IMG/VR virus record: IMGVR_UViG_3300027631_000159
Span: 1 to 21,271 of that record
DNA from: a virus
Reading direction: 5' to 3' (one strand)
DNA length: 21,271 nt
Below are positions 8,545 to 15,344 of this stretch, in pieces. Both the position numbers and the translations under genes were made by a program. The stretch's first letter is position 1. Each line of letters begins with the position of its first letter. Below the pieces are notes generated by a model. That model was not told where the DNA came from and searched no databases. It saw nothing but the letters and a program-made list of their open reading frames with translations.

Positions 8545-8891
8545 TATACTGTTACCGATCTATTGAGCGTCATGAAGCCCTCAAGGAGTTTTATTTTATT
8601 TGCATTAGAATCAACAAGCATAATGTCATATACTGATTTAGGATAAAAGAGTTTGTTTGTTTGAGTTGGTGTAAGTGTAATGGTCAATTTCCCATTAAGG
8701 CCATCAATTACAATTCCACCTGAAGGTGATGTTAATGTGACGGCTAGTTTAGCTCCGCCTTTTATGTCACGGATTTGCATCTTTGCAGATGCGCCATTTA
8801 AATCAATTGCATTTCCATTATCGTCTTTGTATTCTAGTACAAAGCTAAATGTAGCATTTTGATCTACTTCGAAATTCTTTTGTCCTGCCAT
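8544..8891 (-). CDS. Baseplate/tail Ig-like structural protein
   Basis: 115 residues, almost entirely predicted beta strand. The order 'FEVDQNATFSFVLEY', 'DLNGASAKMQIRD', 'LTITLTPTQTNKL', 'YDIMLVDSNANKIKLLEG' follows the layout of small phage proteins related to the N-terminal domain of baseplate upper proteins (BppU-type). AGGAG lies 10 nt before the chosen ATG. It is the first of the run of tail genes and follows a strong hairpin that separates it from the holin-like gene. Confidence 0.65.
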   Translation of the reverse strand: MAGQKNFEVDQNATFSFVLEYKDDNGNAIDLNGASAKMQIRDIKGGAKLAVTLTSPSGGIVIDGLNGKLTITLTPTQTNKLFYPKSVYDIMLVDSNANKIKLLEGFMTLNRSVTV

Positions 8892-8913
8892 TTGCCATAG
8901 TCTCCTAAATAGG

Positions 8914-8947
8914 AATACTCCTGTACTAATTTTAGCACAGGAGTATT
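8914..8947 (-). terminator. Hairpin between the holin-like gene and the tail-gene run
   Basis: Arms AATACTCCTGT (8914-8924) and ACAGGAGTATT (8937-8947) pair perfectly over 11 bp. The loop can add a further CTAA/TTAG stem after one mismatch. It lies between genes read leftward. There is no clear U-run after it, so it may act as an attenuator or RNA-processing/stability hairpin rather than a full terminator. Confidence 0.6.
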
Positions 8948-8963
8948 TCTAATTGACTACTTT

Positions 8964-9203
8964 TTAAGCCTTGTTAACGAAACCGAAATTCTTGTCATTT
9001 GGATTAAGTGCCTTTAATAGAACTGGCGCTACTGCTGCCACTCCGCCAAGTAATAGGTCTCTGGGATTTGTATTACCTGTCATGTATAAAGCAAGAGCTG
9101 CTGAAAGAAATGCTCTTCCATAACTTGCTAACGCTGCTAGAATCTGTTCTTGCATAGTTACCTTTCCATCTTTGTTTAAATCTGCTTTTGCAAATTTAGC
9201 CAT
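8964..9203 (-). CDS. EF-hand-bearing membrane protein, putative holin
   Basis: 79 residues. Residues 8-19 (DLNKDGKVTMQE) are a canonical 12-residue EF-hand calcium loop with ligands at positions 1, 3, 5 and 12. Two hydrophobic segments follow (about 24-42 and 49-66), joined by a short polar turn (TGNTNPRD), and then a charged tail. Small size and two membrane helices fit r1t-type phage holins, which release endolysin across the inner membrane. The lysozyme-like gene at 11408 would be the partner. AAGGAG lies 8 nt before the ATG. Calcium binding before a holin-like pair of helices is unusual. The holin role is inference. Confidence 0.6.
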   Translation of the reverse strand: MAKFAKADLNKDGKVTMQEQILAALASYGRAFLSAALALYMTGNTNPRDLLLGGVAAVAPVLLKALNPNDKNFGFVNKA

Positions 9204-9219
9204 TTTATTATCTCCTTGT

Positions 9220-9256
9220 GGGCAATTTGCCCTTGGAATTTTCGGCCTAAGCCGAA
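9220..9256 (-). terminator. Two palindromes after the ribonucleotide reductase gene
   Basis: TTCGGCCTAAGCCGAA (9241-9256; 6-bp stem, 4-nt loop) lies just after the reductase stop codon and is a plausible weak terminator or RNA 3' end. GGGCAATTTGCCC (9220-9232) lies just before the Shine-Dalgarno of the holin-like gene and could affect its translation or bind a protein. Confidence 0.5.
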
Positions 9257-9272
9257 TACTATAATTCTACCA

Positions 9273-11207
9273 CTATGCTGAAATATCCACAAGTTCGCAA
9301 TTTCCATCGGAACTGCAGGCAAGGGTGGCAGAGGGTGATGTTCCGTCTTCTGTCTCATAGAATGAAAGGTCTTCCCAACGAATATTCTTAGGCATCTTTG
9401 CAACCAGCGCATCGTAATCTTCCTTTGAAACCTCTTGGTAAGGAGCTTGCTTGTATGTATGATCTGAATGCGGTAGGAATGAAATTCCAGAGACCTCGTC
9501 AAAATTCTTATACACCCAAGCGCCAACTTCCATCCATTCATCTTCTTTTACTGAAACGGTAATTGATGGCTTGTGTTCACACCAAGCACGTTGATAAACT
9601 AGCCATATGTCTAAGTGCTGAATGGCAGTTAAATCATTTCTTACAATTGCACCATCTGGTGCCTTTACTGGAAATGAAAATACGTAAGTATCATTTGGCT
9701 TCATAACATCGTCTTCTACTGGAATGCCCACTTCTTTTAAGAATGTAGAAATTGGATCTCCTTTAGAGCCACGAACTGTACGAATATAATATGGAGAATG
9801 CCATGGGTGCATGCCTGAAGATACGCCAACTAGTTGTGAAACGGTTCCAGAAGGCTTGACACAAGTAATTGCTGCAGATTCTGGAATACCAATTTTACCA
9901 GACTCTTCTCTGTTTACTTCTCTTGCTTTTTCACGCAAAGTCATAAGAAATGATTCAAGCATAACAATATCTTCTTTTCCAGACATAAATTTGTGACCAA
10001 ACTGCCCAGTTAAAGAAACTCCGAGTAAGCGCTCTTCTTCTGTATTGTCTTTCCAAATTTTACGTAAGTATTTAAAGTCGGTTAAAGTTGATTGCCACGT
10101 TCCAAGAATTGTAGCCAGCTCGACTTTGCGCTGAATATCTTTCTTTGTATCGTTTTCACGTAATACGACTTCTGAAAGATTGCAAAACTGATAAGGACGT
10201 AAAATAATTTCTGAACAAGGGTTAGTTCCGTAGTGTATATCTGGATCTCTTCTTCCAAACTTGGCTGCTTGGGCTTGAGCTGCGGCCACATTGTATATAC
10301 CTCGCTCTCCTGATTTTGAGTCATAAAGAGATTTCCATTCTGCAATAAATTGCTCCATCTCTGGCTTGCGTGAGTATGCAACAGAGTTATTTGATAATGC
10401 ACGTTGTGGGCTTAGCTCCCACCAATTGCCTGACTTTGCTTGAGCCATCTCAATATCATTAATATTAGAAAGCGAAATCATTGCTGACCTACGTACTCCG
10501 CCAACAACTACAACTTCGCCAATCTTGCACATTATGTCGTGACATTCAATTGGCTTAAGATTTCTTCCTGTAGCATTTTTAAATTTAGCAATTGTAAAAT
10601 CAAAAAGATTTATTAATGGTTGTGGCCCAGAAGATCTGCCTCCCATTGTCTTTAAACGTGCCCCTGAAGGTCTAACTTTTGAAACATCAATAGCTGGAAT
10701 GTGTCCTGTCCAAAGTAAAGCCAACAGTTCACGATATGCTTTTGCCCAACCTTGTTTTGAATCTTCAACAACAATAACTGTATCTGACTTTTCAAGTTTT
10801 TCTGGGACTGGCGGAAGTTTGTTGATGTACTTGTATTCTACTGAAAACCCAACGCCAGTTCCGCACATTAGAACATACATTGTTTCATCAAAAGAACGGG
10901 GAGAATCAACTGGAAGAAAAGCACAGTTATATCCTGCAACATTATCTCTTTCTAATGCAGCACCTGAAGTCATTACAGATCTCATAGACGGCATAACATT
11001 TCTTTCAAAAACAAACTCTTTTAATTCCGCAACTAGCTTTTCATTTGGAATATAATTGTGATTTACCTTTAGATGATTAGTCATAAAATTAAAATATCTA
11101 TCTACTGTTTCTCCCCAGGTTTCTCTTCGACCTTCCGACTCTACCCACTTTGCATATCTAGATAAAGCAATAAAGTTTTCATAAGGATTTTCAATAGTTT
11201 GCAACAT
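9273..11207 (-). CDS. nrdJ: Class II (adenosylcobalamin-dependent) ribonucleotide reductase, monomeric RTPR type
   Basis: 644 residues. The protein reduces ribonucleotides to deoxyribonucleotides for phage DNA synthesis, using a thiyl radical generated from coenzyme B12. It starts with the RTPR-type segment ESEGRRETWGETVDRY. Key residues visible: Cys95 (YNCAFLP) and Cys342 (FCNLSEV) as the reducing pair; Asn329, Cys331 and Glu333 (NPCSE) as the finger-loop radical site; and Cys631/Cys637 in the mobile C-terminal tail (ACSSDGNCE). GCGTGVGFSVE and PSGTVSQL motifs also fit. It is shorter than the Lactobacillus leichmannii enzyme (about 740 residues) with all key residues retained. It requires host cobalamin and oxygen does not inactivate it. 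It lies upstream of the lysis and tail genes, not with replication genes, which is atypical but seen in phages. Confidence 0.92.
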   Translation of the reverse strand: MLQTIENPYENFIALSRYAKWVESEGRRETWGETVDRYFNFMTNHLKVNHNYIPNEKLVAELKEFVFERNVMPSMRSVMTSGAALERDNVAGYNCAFLPVDSPRSFDETMYVLMCGTGVGFSVEYKYINKLPPVPEKLEKSDTVIVVEDSKQGWAKAYRELLALLWTGHIPAIDVSKVRPSGARLKTMGGRSSGPQPLINLFDFTIAKFKNATGRNLKPIECHDIMCKIGEVVVVGGVRRSAMISLSNINDIEMAQAKSGNWWELSPQRALSNNSVAYSRKPEMEQFIAEWKSLYDSKSGERGIYNVAAAQAQAAKFGRRDPDIHYGTNPCSEIILRPYQFCNLSEVVLRENDTKKDIQRKVELATILGTWQSTLTDFKYLRKIWKDNTEEERLLGVSLTGQFGHKFMSGKEDIVMLESFLMTLREKAREVNREESGKIGIPESAAITCVKPSGTVSQLVGVSSGMHPWHSPYYIRTVRGSKGDPISTFLKEVGIPVEDDVMKPNDTYVFSFPVKAPDGAIVRNDLTAIQHLDIWLVYQRAWCEHKPSITVSVKEDEWMEVGAWVYKNFDEVSGISFLPHSDHTYKQAPYQEVSKEDYDALVAKMPKNIRWEDLSFYETEDGTSPSATLACSSDGNCELVDISA

Positions 11208-11344
11208 TTATATACGACCTTTTCTCCGCCTTGCGGTATAATTTTGTGTGAAGTCCTAGTGTATCAAACTTTTATTTAGCGGTCTAGTGCCCAAAAAATA
11301 TTCTGAACGTCTCACATAATGATACATTGTTTTAGTTAACTAAG

Positions 11345-11374
11345 TTGACATTACTTATATATTAATGTTATGAT
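11345..11374 (+). promoter_or_regulatory. Sigma-70-type promoter for the lysozyme-like gene
   Basis: TTGACA at 11345-11350 and TATGAT at 11369-11374 are separated by 18 nt. A start site would lie near 11381. A strong Shine-Dalgarno (AGGAGG, 11394-11399) follows, and the rightward gene begins at 11408. This is the only strong promoter seen in the 194-bp divergent gap. Confidence 0.65.
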
Positions 11375-11407
11375 TATAGTTCGTTATCTCTATAGGAGGA
11401 AATGCCA

Positions 11408-11950
11408 ATGGAGAATATAAAGCAACAGTTTAGCGATTTAGTTCGTGACTGGACGATAATAGCAGTAACAATGTTATTTTTGTTTGGTAACTCAGCAAAC
11501 GCTTTAACTGTAGTAGAACCTTTAGTGAAAACTGAAGCCCAATTAAAGCAAGAAGTTTTAGATAGCTTTAGTAAAGAAATTTACAAGCCATCTGAGATGC
11601 TTACAGATCAAGAGTTGTTAACACTTCTGGAGACTGTAGGATTTGAAGGAGTAGGCCTTAAGAAAGCCTGGTCCATAGCAAAGCGTGAATCTAATGGAAG
11701 ACCGCTTGCATATAACGGGGACAGAAAAACAGGAGATAGTTCTTACGGATTATTTCAGATAAATATGATTGGAAATCTTGGTCCTGAAAGACTTGAGAAA
11801 TTTGATCTACAGAGTAACAAAGAGTTATTCGACCCAGTAACAAACGCAGAGATAACGTACTATATGACCAATGGCGGTAGTGATTGGTCGGCTTGGAAGG
11901 GCATGACCCCGAGAGCTAAGGAATTTTATTTAAAATTTCCGACAAAGTAA
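11408..11950 (+). CDS. Secreted lysozyme-like lytic transglycosylase (endolysin or virion lysin)
   Basis: 180 residues from the ATG at 11408; AGGAGG ends 8 nt upstream, while the ATG at 11402 would leave only 2 nt. Residues 11-32 include a hydrophobic stretch ending NSANA|L, a likely signal peptide or signal-arrest anchor. The C-terminal ~100 residues carry a lysozyme/SLT-like fold: AWSIAKRESNG with Glu94 as probable catalytic acid, SSYGLFQINMIG (111-122) which is a hallmark of this fold, and ITYYMTNGGSDWSAW. It would cleave the glycan strands of peptidoglycan. It starts a rightward operon. Whether it acts in lysis or in entry cannot be told from sequence, although the export signal suits lysis together with the holin-like protein at 8964. 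Confidence 0.8.
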   Translation: MENIKQQFSDLVRDWTIIAVTMLFLFGNSANALTVVEPLVKTEAQLKQEVLDSFSKEIYKPSEMLTDQELLTLLETVGFEGVGLKKAWSIAKRESNGRPLAYNGDRKTGDSSYGLFQINMIGNLGPERLEKFDLQSNKELFDPVTNAEITYYMTNGGSDWSAWKGMTPRAKEFYLKFPTK

Positions 11951-11960
11951 AGGAGATGGG

Positions 11961-12179
11961 ATGAGGATACAATATGTATCAACTTACATCTCCATGTCAG
12001 AAGATGGATTGGTTGAAAAGCTTTTATGCCCAGTAGACCAGTCCATTCTTTTTTGTAATCAAGATTTAGAAGACAATATATTTCTATACTGCCTACAATG
12101 TGAGTATAAAAACAATATGGGATCTTCAACGTATCAGAATATAGTAAAGCTTGTTGAGGCACAGAATAATGTGCGATAA
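11961..12179 (+). CDS. Small Cys-containing protein, possible zinc ribbon
   Basis: 72 residues. Cys occurs as LLCPVDQ, LFCNQD and YCLQCEY, which may bind one zinc ion, and the C-terminal part is a short helix (TYQNIVKLVEAQ). The ATG follows AAGGAGATGGG, 11 nt after the lysin stop, so it is in the same operon. The end overlaps the next gene by 11 bp. No family function is recognised. Confidence 0.7.
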   Translation: MRIQYVSTYISMSEDGLVEKLLCPVDQSILFCNQDLEDNIFLYCLQCEYKNNMGSSTYQNIVKLVEAQNNVR

Positions 12180-12276
12180 AGAATACTGTGAGTGCAATAA
12201 AGAGTCGGCACCAATGCAGGTTACCGACGCTATGGGTAGAGAGGTTTTTTGGCTAGATGCAGGAAGACCAGAATAA
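12169..12276 (+). CDS. Micro-protein of 35 residues
   Basis: A short frame from the ATG at 12169, which overlaps the previous stop, through to 12276, which overlaps the next start by 20 bp. It begins MCDKEYCEC, three Cys in nine residues, and ends with VFWLDAGRPE. The tight overlap on both sides supports it as a real gene. Function is unknown. Confidence 0.5.
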   Translation: MCDKEYCECNKESAPMQVTDAMGREVFWLDAGRPE

Positions 12277-12469
12277 AGAAGTTTCAAGTAATCTTGAAGA
12301 TAATTTGCCTATGGTGAATTATATTATGCTTCATAGAATGTACGACCTTCTTACCTTAATTTCAAATAAAATTGTAGGTAGTGAAGATACTCAAAAAATG
12401 ATAGAATATCATGAGGCGGGTTACCTATTGGGGCCAGCGCCTTCATTTACACCAGGTGAGGAAGAATAA
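12257..12469 (+). CDS. Small hypothetical protein with MYDLL motif
   Basis: 70 residues, mostly helical, acidic at both ends (MQEDQNKE; GEEE). The central helix contains HRMYDLLTLI. The next gene product has GNMYDLLVEK, and the DNA encoding MYDLL (15 bp) is identical in both genes, so they may share a partner or a common origin. Start overlaps the preceding small gene. Function is unknown. Confidence 0.65.
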   Translation: MQEDQNKEVSSNLEDNLPMVNYIMLHRMYDLLTLISNKIVGSEDTQKMIEYHEAGYLLGPAPSFTPGEEE

Positions 12470-12470
12470 A

Positions 12471-12659
12471 ATGGAAAAAGAAAAAGTAGTACTACTAATG
12501 CTAGAAAAACTAAACAATGATACAAGATTTGCTGGAGTTTCAAGCGGAGCAGATATTGCAGACGTTGAGCAGCAAATTATTAAGAACCAGCCATTCTTGC
12601 AGTGGCAAATGGGCAACATGTACGACCTTCTTGTAGAAAAAGGCGTATTAGTTCCTTGA
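12471..12659 (+). CDS. Small hypothetical protein with MYDLL motif
   Basis: 62 residues from the ATG at 12471, one base after the preceding stop, with GAGGAAG upstream. A longer in-frame start at 12411 lies inside the previous gene and lacks a ribosome binding site. Predicted helices (KEKVVLLMLEKL, VEQQIIKNQPFL) end in MYDLLVEKGVLVP, which matches the MYDLL of its neighbour. It is the last gene before the terminator at 12720. Function is unknown. Confidence 0.65.
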   Translation: MEKEKVVLLMLEKLNNDTRFAGVSSGADIADVEQQIIKNQPFLQWQMGNMYDLLVEKGVLVP

Positions 12660-12719
12660 CATTATTTAGATAATACTTTATACTTTTAAAGTATTGGTCG
12701 AGTTTTGCTCCCAGTATAT

Positions 12720-12755
12720 AAAGCCTCATTCGGATCCGCCTCTGAATGGGGCTTT
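12720..12755 (+). terminator. Rho-independent terminator
   Basis: AAAGCCTCATTC (12720-12731) pairs with GAATGGGGCTTT (12744-12755) over 12 bp with a single T-G wobble, followed by the T-rich stretch ATTATTT. It ends the lysin operon. Confidence 0.85.
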
Positions 12756-12765
12756 ATTATTTAAG

Positions 12766-12774
12766 TGGTATAAT
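12766..12774 (+). promoter_or_regulatory. Extended -10 promoter for a leaderless gene
   Basis: TGG-TATAAT ends 9 nt before the ATG at 12784. It lies directly after the terminator, so a new transcript is expected here. The mRNA would have no more than a few 5' bases. Confidence 0.6.
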
Positions 12775-12783
12775 TATATTATC

Positions 12784-12939
12784 ATGTCCCCTAGAGATCA
12801 TTTTAAACAAGCAATGCATAGCCCTTACTTTACATCACCTGGTTATGCTGATACTCCGAGTGGCCAATTCGATCAAAAGCTAGATAAAAATCTTAATAAA
12901 ATAAAAGGATTTTTTAAACGTATAGTTAGGAAGAAGTAA
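12784..12939 (+). CDS. Small basic hypothetical protein
   Basis: 51 residues from the ATG at 12784. The in-frame start further left would run through the terminator and is rejected. The N-terminal half is polar (MSPRDHFKQAMHSPYF); the C-terminal half is strongly basic (DKNLNKIKGFFKRIVRKK), which could bind nucleic acid or a membrane surface. No Shine-Dalgarno is present, which fits a leaderless mRNA. Its stop overlaps the next start by 1 nt, so it should be co-translated with the 2OG oxygenase. Confidence 0.6.
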   Translation: MSPRDHFKQAMHSPYFTSPGYADTPSGQFDQKLDKNLNKIKGFFKRIVRKK

Positions 12940-13778
12940 TGTTTACTGACAATAAGAATTTTGAGCAAGTGGCGGAGCAAGTATGGGTCTGGCGTAATTT
13001 TGTAACAGAAGAAGAAAATAATCAAATCATGTCTATCATGAAAGAATATGAATCTAGATTTGCTGATAACCAAGATGCCTTTAAGTTTGAAGACCAAGCA
13101 ATCGACTGGTATAAAAATAAAACTGGCCCATTAATGCTTGAACTAAAACCGATTTGGGATAGAATATCCATGGCTTTATATCCAGAGCATTATATACATC
13201 CACAACTTTTTGTAAACGTTATGCGTCCAGGAGATGAGGGTATGTTTGTACATGCTGACAGCCCAGGAATGAATATGGAGCACAATTTAACTCAGCTAGA
13301 CAGATGGTCAACTTGTTGTAGGCTAAGTCACGGCATAGTTACGTATTTTGGAGACTATTCTGATGGACAAATATTTTATCCTAATCTTGAAAAAGATGGA
13401 TCTGTAAAAGATAGACCTGGGGACGCATTTGATTGTCTAGAAGTAGATGTTCGACCTGGGGACCTGGCAATACACGGAGCCACACATCCATGGGAACACG
13501 GTGTTAGAAAAATAACATCTGGAACGCGATATGCATATTCTAACTTCTGCATGGAGCTTGAGCATGCCCCTGGAACTTATGAACTATTTAATCCAGACAA
13601 GCATCCTCACATGACAGATGAAAAGGAAATTATTAGCTGGGTGCAAACTGTATATCCTGAAACTACTTTCTGTAAAAAGAAATGTATCTGCGGGCAGTCG
13701 GCTGATTTACCGTATTGTGATAACACTCATAAGATTATTAATAAGAAAAAACAAGAAGAGGGCAATTCCGACATTTAG
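12939..13778 (+). CDS. 2OG-Fe(II) oxygenase fused to a CDGSH-type iron-sulfur motif
   Basis: 279 residues. The oxygenase part (about 1-230) has the iron-binding pair His105-x-Asp107 (FVHADSPG), a distal His near 187 (WEHGVR) and Arg197 (GTRYAYSNF) as likely 2-oxoglutarate ligand, with RPGD at 172-175 as in prolyl hydroxylase-like enzymes. Near the C-terminus, residues 249-264 read C-x-C-x2-S-x3-P-x-C-D-N-T-H. This matches the CDGSH [2Fe-2S] signature, with Asn in place of Gly. The tail is basic. AGGAAG is 6 nt before the ATG. The substrate is unknown; candidates are a peptidyl proline, a lipid or a nucleotide. The fusion suggests redox coupling or redox sensing, by inference. Confidence 0.8.
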   Translation: MFTDNKNFEQVAEQVWVWRNFVTEEENNQIMSIMKEYESRFADNQDAFKFEDQAIDWYKNKTGPLMLELKPIWDRISMALYPEHYIHPQLFVNVMRPGDEGMFVHADSPGMNMEHNLTQLDRWSTCCRLSHGIVTYFGDYSDGQIFYPNLEKDGSVKDRPGDAFDCLEVDVRPGDLAIHGATHPWEHGVRKITSGTRYAYSNFCMELEHAPGTYELFNPDKHPHMTDEKEIISWVQTVYPETTFCKKKCICGQSADLPYCDNTHKIINKKKQEEGNSDI

Positions 13779-13832
13779 TGCGAAAGTGCAAAAGTGAAAA
13801 AATTGAAGTGCGGCGGCGGTAGAAGAACCATT

Positions 13833-14111
13833 TTAGAATTTAGCATCATACAGGGGATCTCCACTATATTCGTATATTAGATTCATTAGTAATAAACACT
13901 CTGTATGGCTTTCTAAGTACCATATGTCACATACCCCTGACTCTGCATTCAAACAAGTCTCTAATCGACTCTTGAGGCCCTTTATGACCCATTCTAGCGA
14001 ACACCTTGCCATGAACTTATCAGCTTGAAAATAATTACACTCTTCATATCTACGATCTAGCAAGTATTTCGCTAATTGGTCTGCTTTGTCCGAATTTACC
14101 ATATTGTCCAT
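13833..14111 (-). CDS. Small hypothetical protein
   Basis: 92 residues, helical, with a Cys/Trp-rich C-terminal half (CNYFQADKFMARC, CDIWYLESHTECLL). No family is recognised. No Shine-Dalgarno is seen; a TATACT box ends 6 nt before the ATG, so the mRNA may be leaderless. The gene converges with the oxygenase at 12939-13778; the 54-bp gap has repeats of GTGC(A)AAA but no clear terminator. Confidence 0.6.
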   Translation of the reverse strand: MDNMVNSDKADQLAKYLLDRRYEECNYFQADKFMARCSLEWVIKGLKSRLETCLNAESGVCDIWYLESHTECLLLMNLIYEYSGDPLYDAKF

Positions 14112-14117
14112 ATTAGC

Positions 14118-14123
14118 AGTATA
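14118..14123 (-). promoter_or_regulatory. -10 box for a possible leaderless gene
   Basis: Minus-strand TATACT is followed by 6 nt (GCTAAT) and the ATG at 14111. There is no TGn extension and no clear -35, so support is mainly the spacing, which equals that seen at 2461 and 14434. Confidence 0.35.
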
Positions 14124-14165
14124 GCTATATAGACCCAGGATAGCCAGAGTATTGACCTATAGAGT

Positions 14166-14309
14166 TTAGAATTCTTCACTGTCTATATCTTCATCTAGGT
14201 CAAAATCAAAGATTTCTACTTGTCCCGCCCAATTTAAAAATTTAGACAATGCAACTCCTGAAAGGATTGCTATCGCAATGGTACTTACTAATGCTGATAA
14301 TTTCTTCAT
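14166..14309 (-). CDS. Small membrane protein with acidic tail
   Basis: 47 residues. It starts MKKLSALVSTIAIAILSGVAL, one membrane helix or signal-like segment, and ends with an acidic tail (DFDLDEDIDSEEF). AGGA lies a few bases before the ATG. It is 7 bp downstream of a small CxxC protein gene, so the two are probably cotranscribed. Function is unknown. Confidence 0.6.
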   Translation of the reverse strand: MKKLSALVSTIAIAILSGVALSKFLNWAGQVEIFDFDLDEDIDSEEF

Positions 14310-14316
14310 ATATATC

Positions 14317-14427
14317 CTAGTCAACTGCAATATTCATAGCATGATCTGAACAATAATATATCATCTTGCCATCTAGCGTTAGCTTAGATGTATATGATAG
14401 TTTTTCACAGTATGTGCAGAATTTCAT
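14317..14427 (-). CDS. 36-residue zinc-finger-like micro-protein
   Basis: The protein has CTYC near the N-terminus and YYCSDHAM near the C-terminus, a C-x2-C ... C-x2-H set suited to binding one zinc. A TGG-TATACT box ends 6 nt before its ATG. The last codons (GCAGTTGACTAG) are identical to those ending the neighbouring oxygenase gene at 14448. Function is unknown. Confidence 0.6.
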   Translation of the reverse strand: MKFCTYCEKLSYTSKLTLDGKMIYYCSDHAMNIAVD

Positions 14428-14433
14428 GATATT

Positions 14434-14442
14434 AGTATACCA
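14434..14442 (-). promoter_or_regulatory. Extended -10 promoter for a leaderless gene
   Basis: Minus-strand TGG-TATACT, then 6 nt (AATATC), then the ATG at 14427. No Shine-Dalgarno is present. It sits within 20 bp of the end of the upstream oxygenase gene. Confidence 0.5.
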
Positions 14443-14447
14443 TAATT

Positions 14448-15344
14448 CTAGTCAACTGCTTTATTTCTAATTATGAATTTTTTATTTAAAGCCTTTAAAT
14501 TTGCAATCTCTTCTACTGAGGTATAAATATTAGCCTGATGAGTATGTGTTGCAAAACATTCTTTTCTAGATATATCACGCTTTTGATTAATTTCATCTTG
14601 AGTCATAAATTCTACTTCCTTCTTATATGCATTAGGCATAGGCGACTCTACATACATTCTAATAAATACCTTTTCACCGTTCTTAGTTCCATATACGCCA
14701 TGATAATGCAATGAAGAGAAAAACATAGCATCTCCAGCTTCAGGAAAATATTCTACTGGCTTATCTATCTCATAATACTCTACGCCATTGTCTGTAATCT
14801 TTCGTTCTGCCGTTTCCATATTTATGAATGCCAATCCGCCACCTTCAAAGTCATCATATGGGTATACGTTTAATGTAAATGCATGTGGAGATGATCCCCA
14901 AAATGGAGTTCTATCAATATGGTATCCGTTTATAAATCCATCATCACCAAAACTGTCTGCATAGTCTACAAGAAGTATATCTGCAGATCCCCATCCACCA
15001 GCCTGAGTTGCTTCTTCATGTGTTGCTGGTATATTGTAGTTTGGTGCTACATCTAAAGACTTTAGATAGTCCATATCAAGATAATTATCTTTATAGTAGT
15101 TAATACATTGTGTGTATATGCTTGAAAGCTCTTTAATGATTTCCCCAGGCTCGTTATCTAGATCTCTAGTGTCATAAGGATCTAATGTCGACTTAAATCC
15201 AGATATACCCCAATCCATCCAGTCTGTGAACAGTTCGTGCTTTTCGGTTTGAGATTTTTTTATTACATCGTAAGTTTTTTTAGGATCTTTTAATACATTC
15301 TTAAATACAAGAACTCCCTTAGTCAATTCAAAAGCATCAAACAT
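14448..15344 (-). CDS. 2OG-Fe(II) oxygenase (second of tandem pair)
   Basis: 298 residues. The double-stranded beta-helix core has His142-x-Asp144 (YHIDRTP), DDFEGGGLAFIN (164-175), EAGDAMFF (202-209), distal His215 (LHYHGV) and Arg229 (VFIRMY), so all iron and 2-oxoglutarate ligands appear present. N-terminal KGVLVFKNVLKDP aligns with KDVILFKNTLKDP in the adjacent paralogue at 15337, and both have W-x-DW segments. Layout resembles prolyl 4-hydroxylase-like phage oxygenases. The substrate is unknown. The start lies 8 bp inside the upstream gene, so the two are cotranscribed and probably translationally coupled. Confidence 0.8.
   Translation of the reverse strand: MFDAFELTKGVLVFKNVLKDPKKTYDVIKKSQTEKHELFTDWMDWGISGFKSTLDPYDTRDLDNEPGEIIKELSSIYTQCINYYKDNYLDMDYLKSLDVAPNYNIPATHEEATQAGGWGSADILLVDYADSFGDDGFINGYHIDRTPFWGSSPHAFTLNVYPYDDFEGGGLAFINMETAERKITDNGVEYYEIDKPVEYFPEAGDAMFFSSLHYHGVYGTKNGEKVFIRMYVESPMPNAYKKEVEFMTQDEINQKRDISRKECFATHTHQANIYTSVEEIANLKALNKKFIIRNKAVD

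Noticed and set aside
9176-9541. Minus-strand frame of 121 codons overlapping the reductase 3' end
   Set aside because: It overlaps the C-terminal coding region of the reductase, whose catalytic Cys pair is intact in the main frame.
12694-12783. Extended N-terminus for the 12784 gene
   Set aside because: The extension would run across a clear terminator hairpin and past the promoter that feeds the gene.
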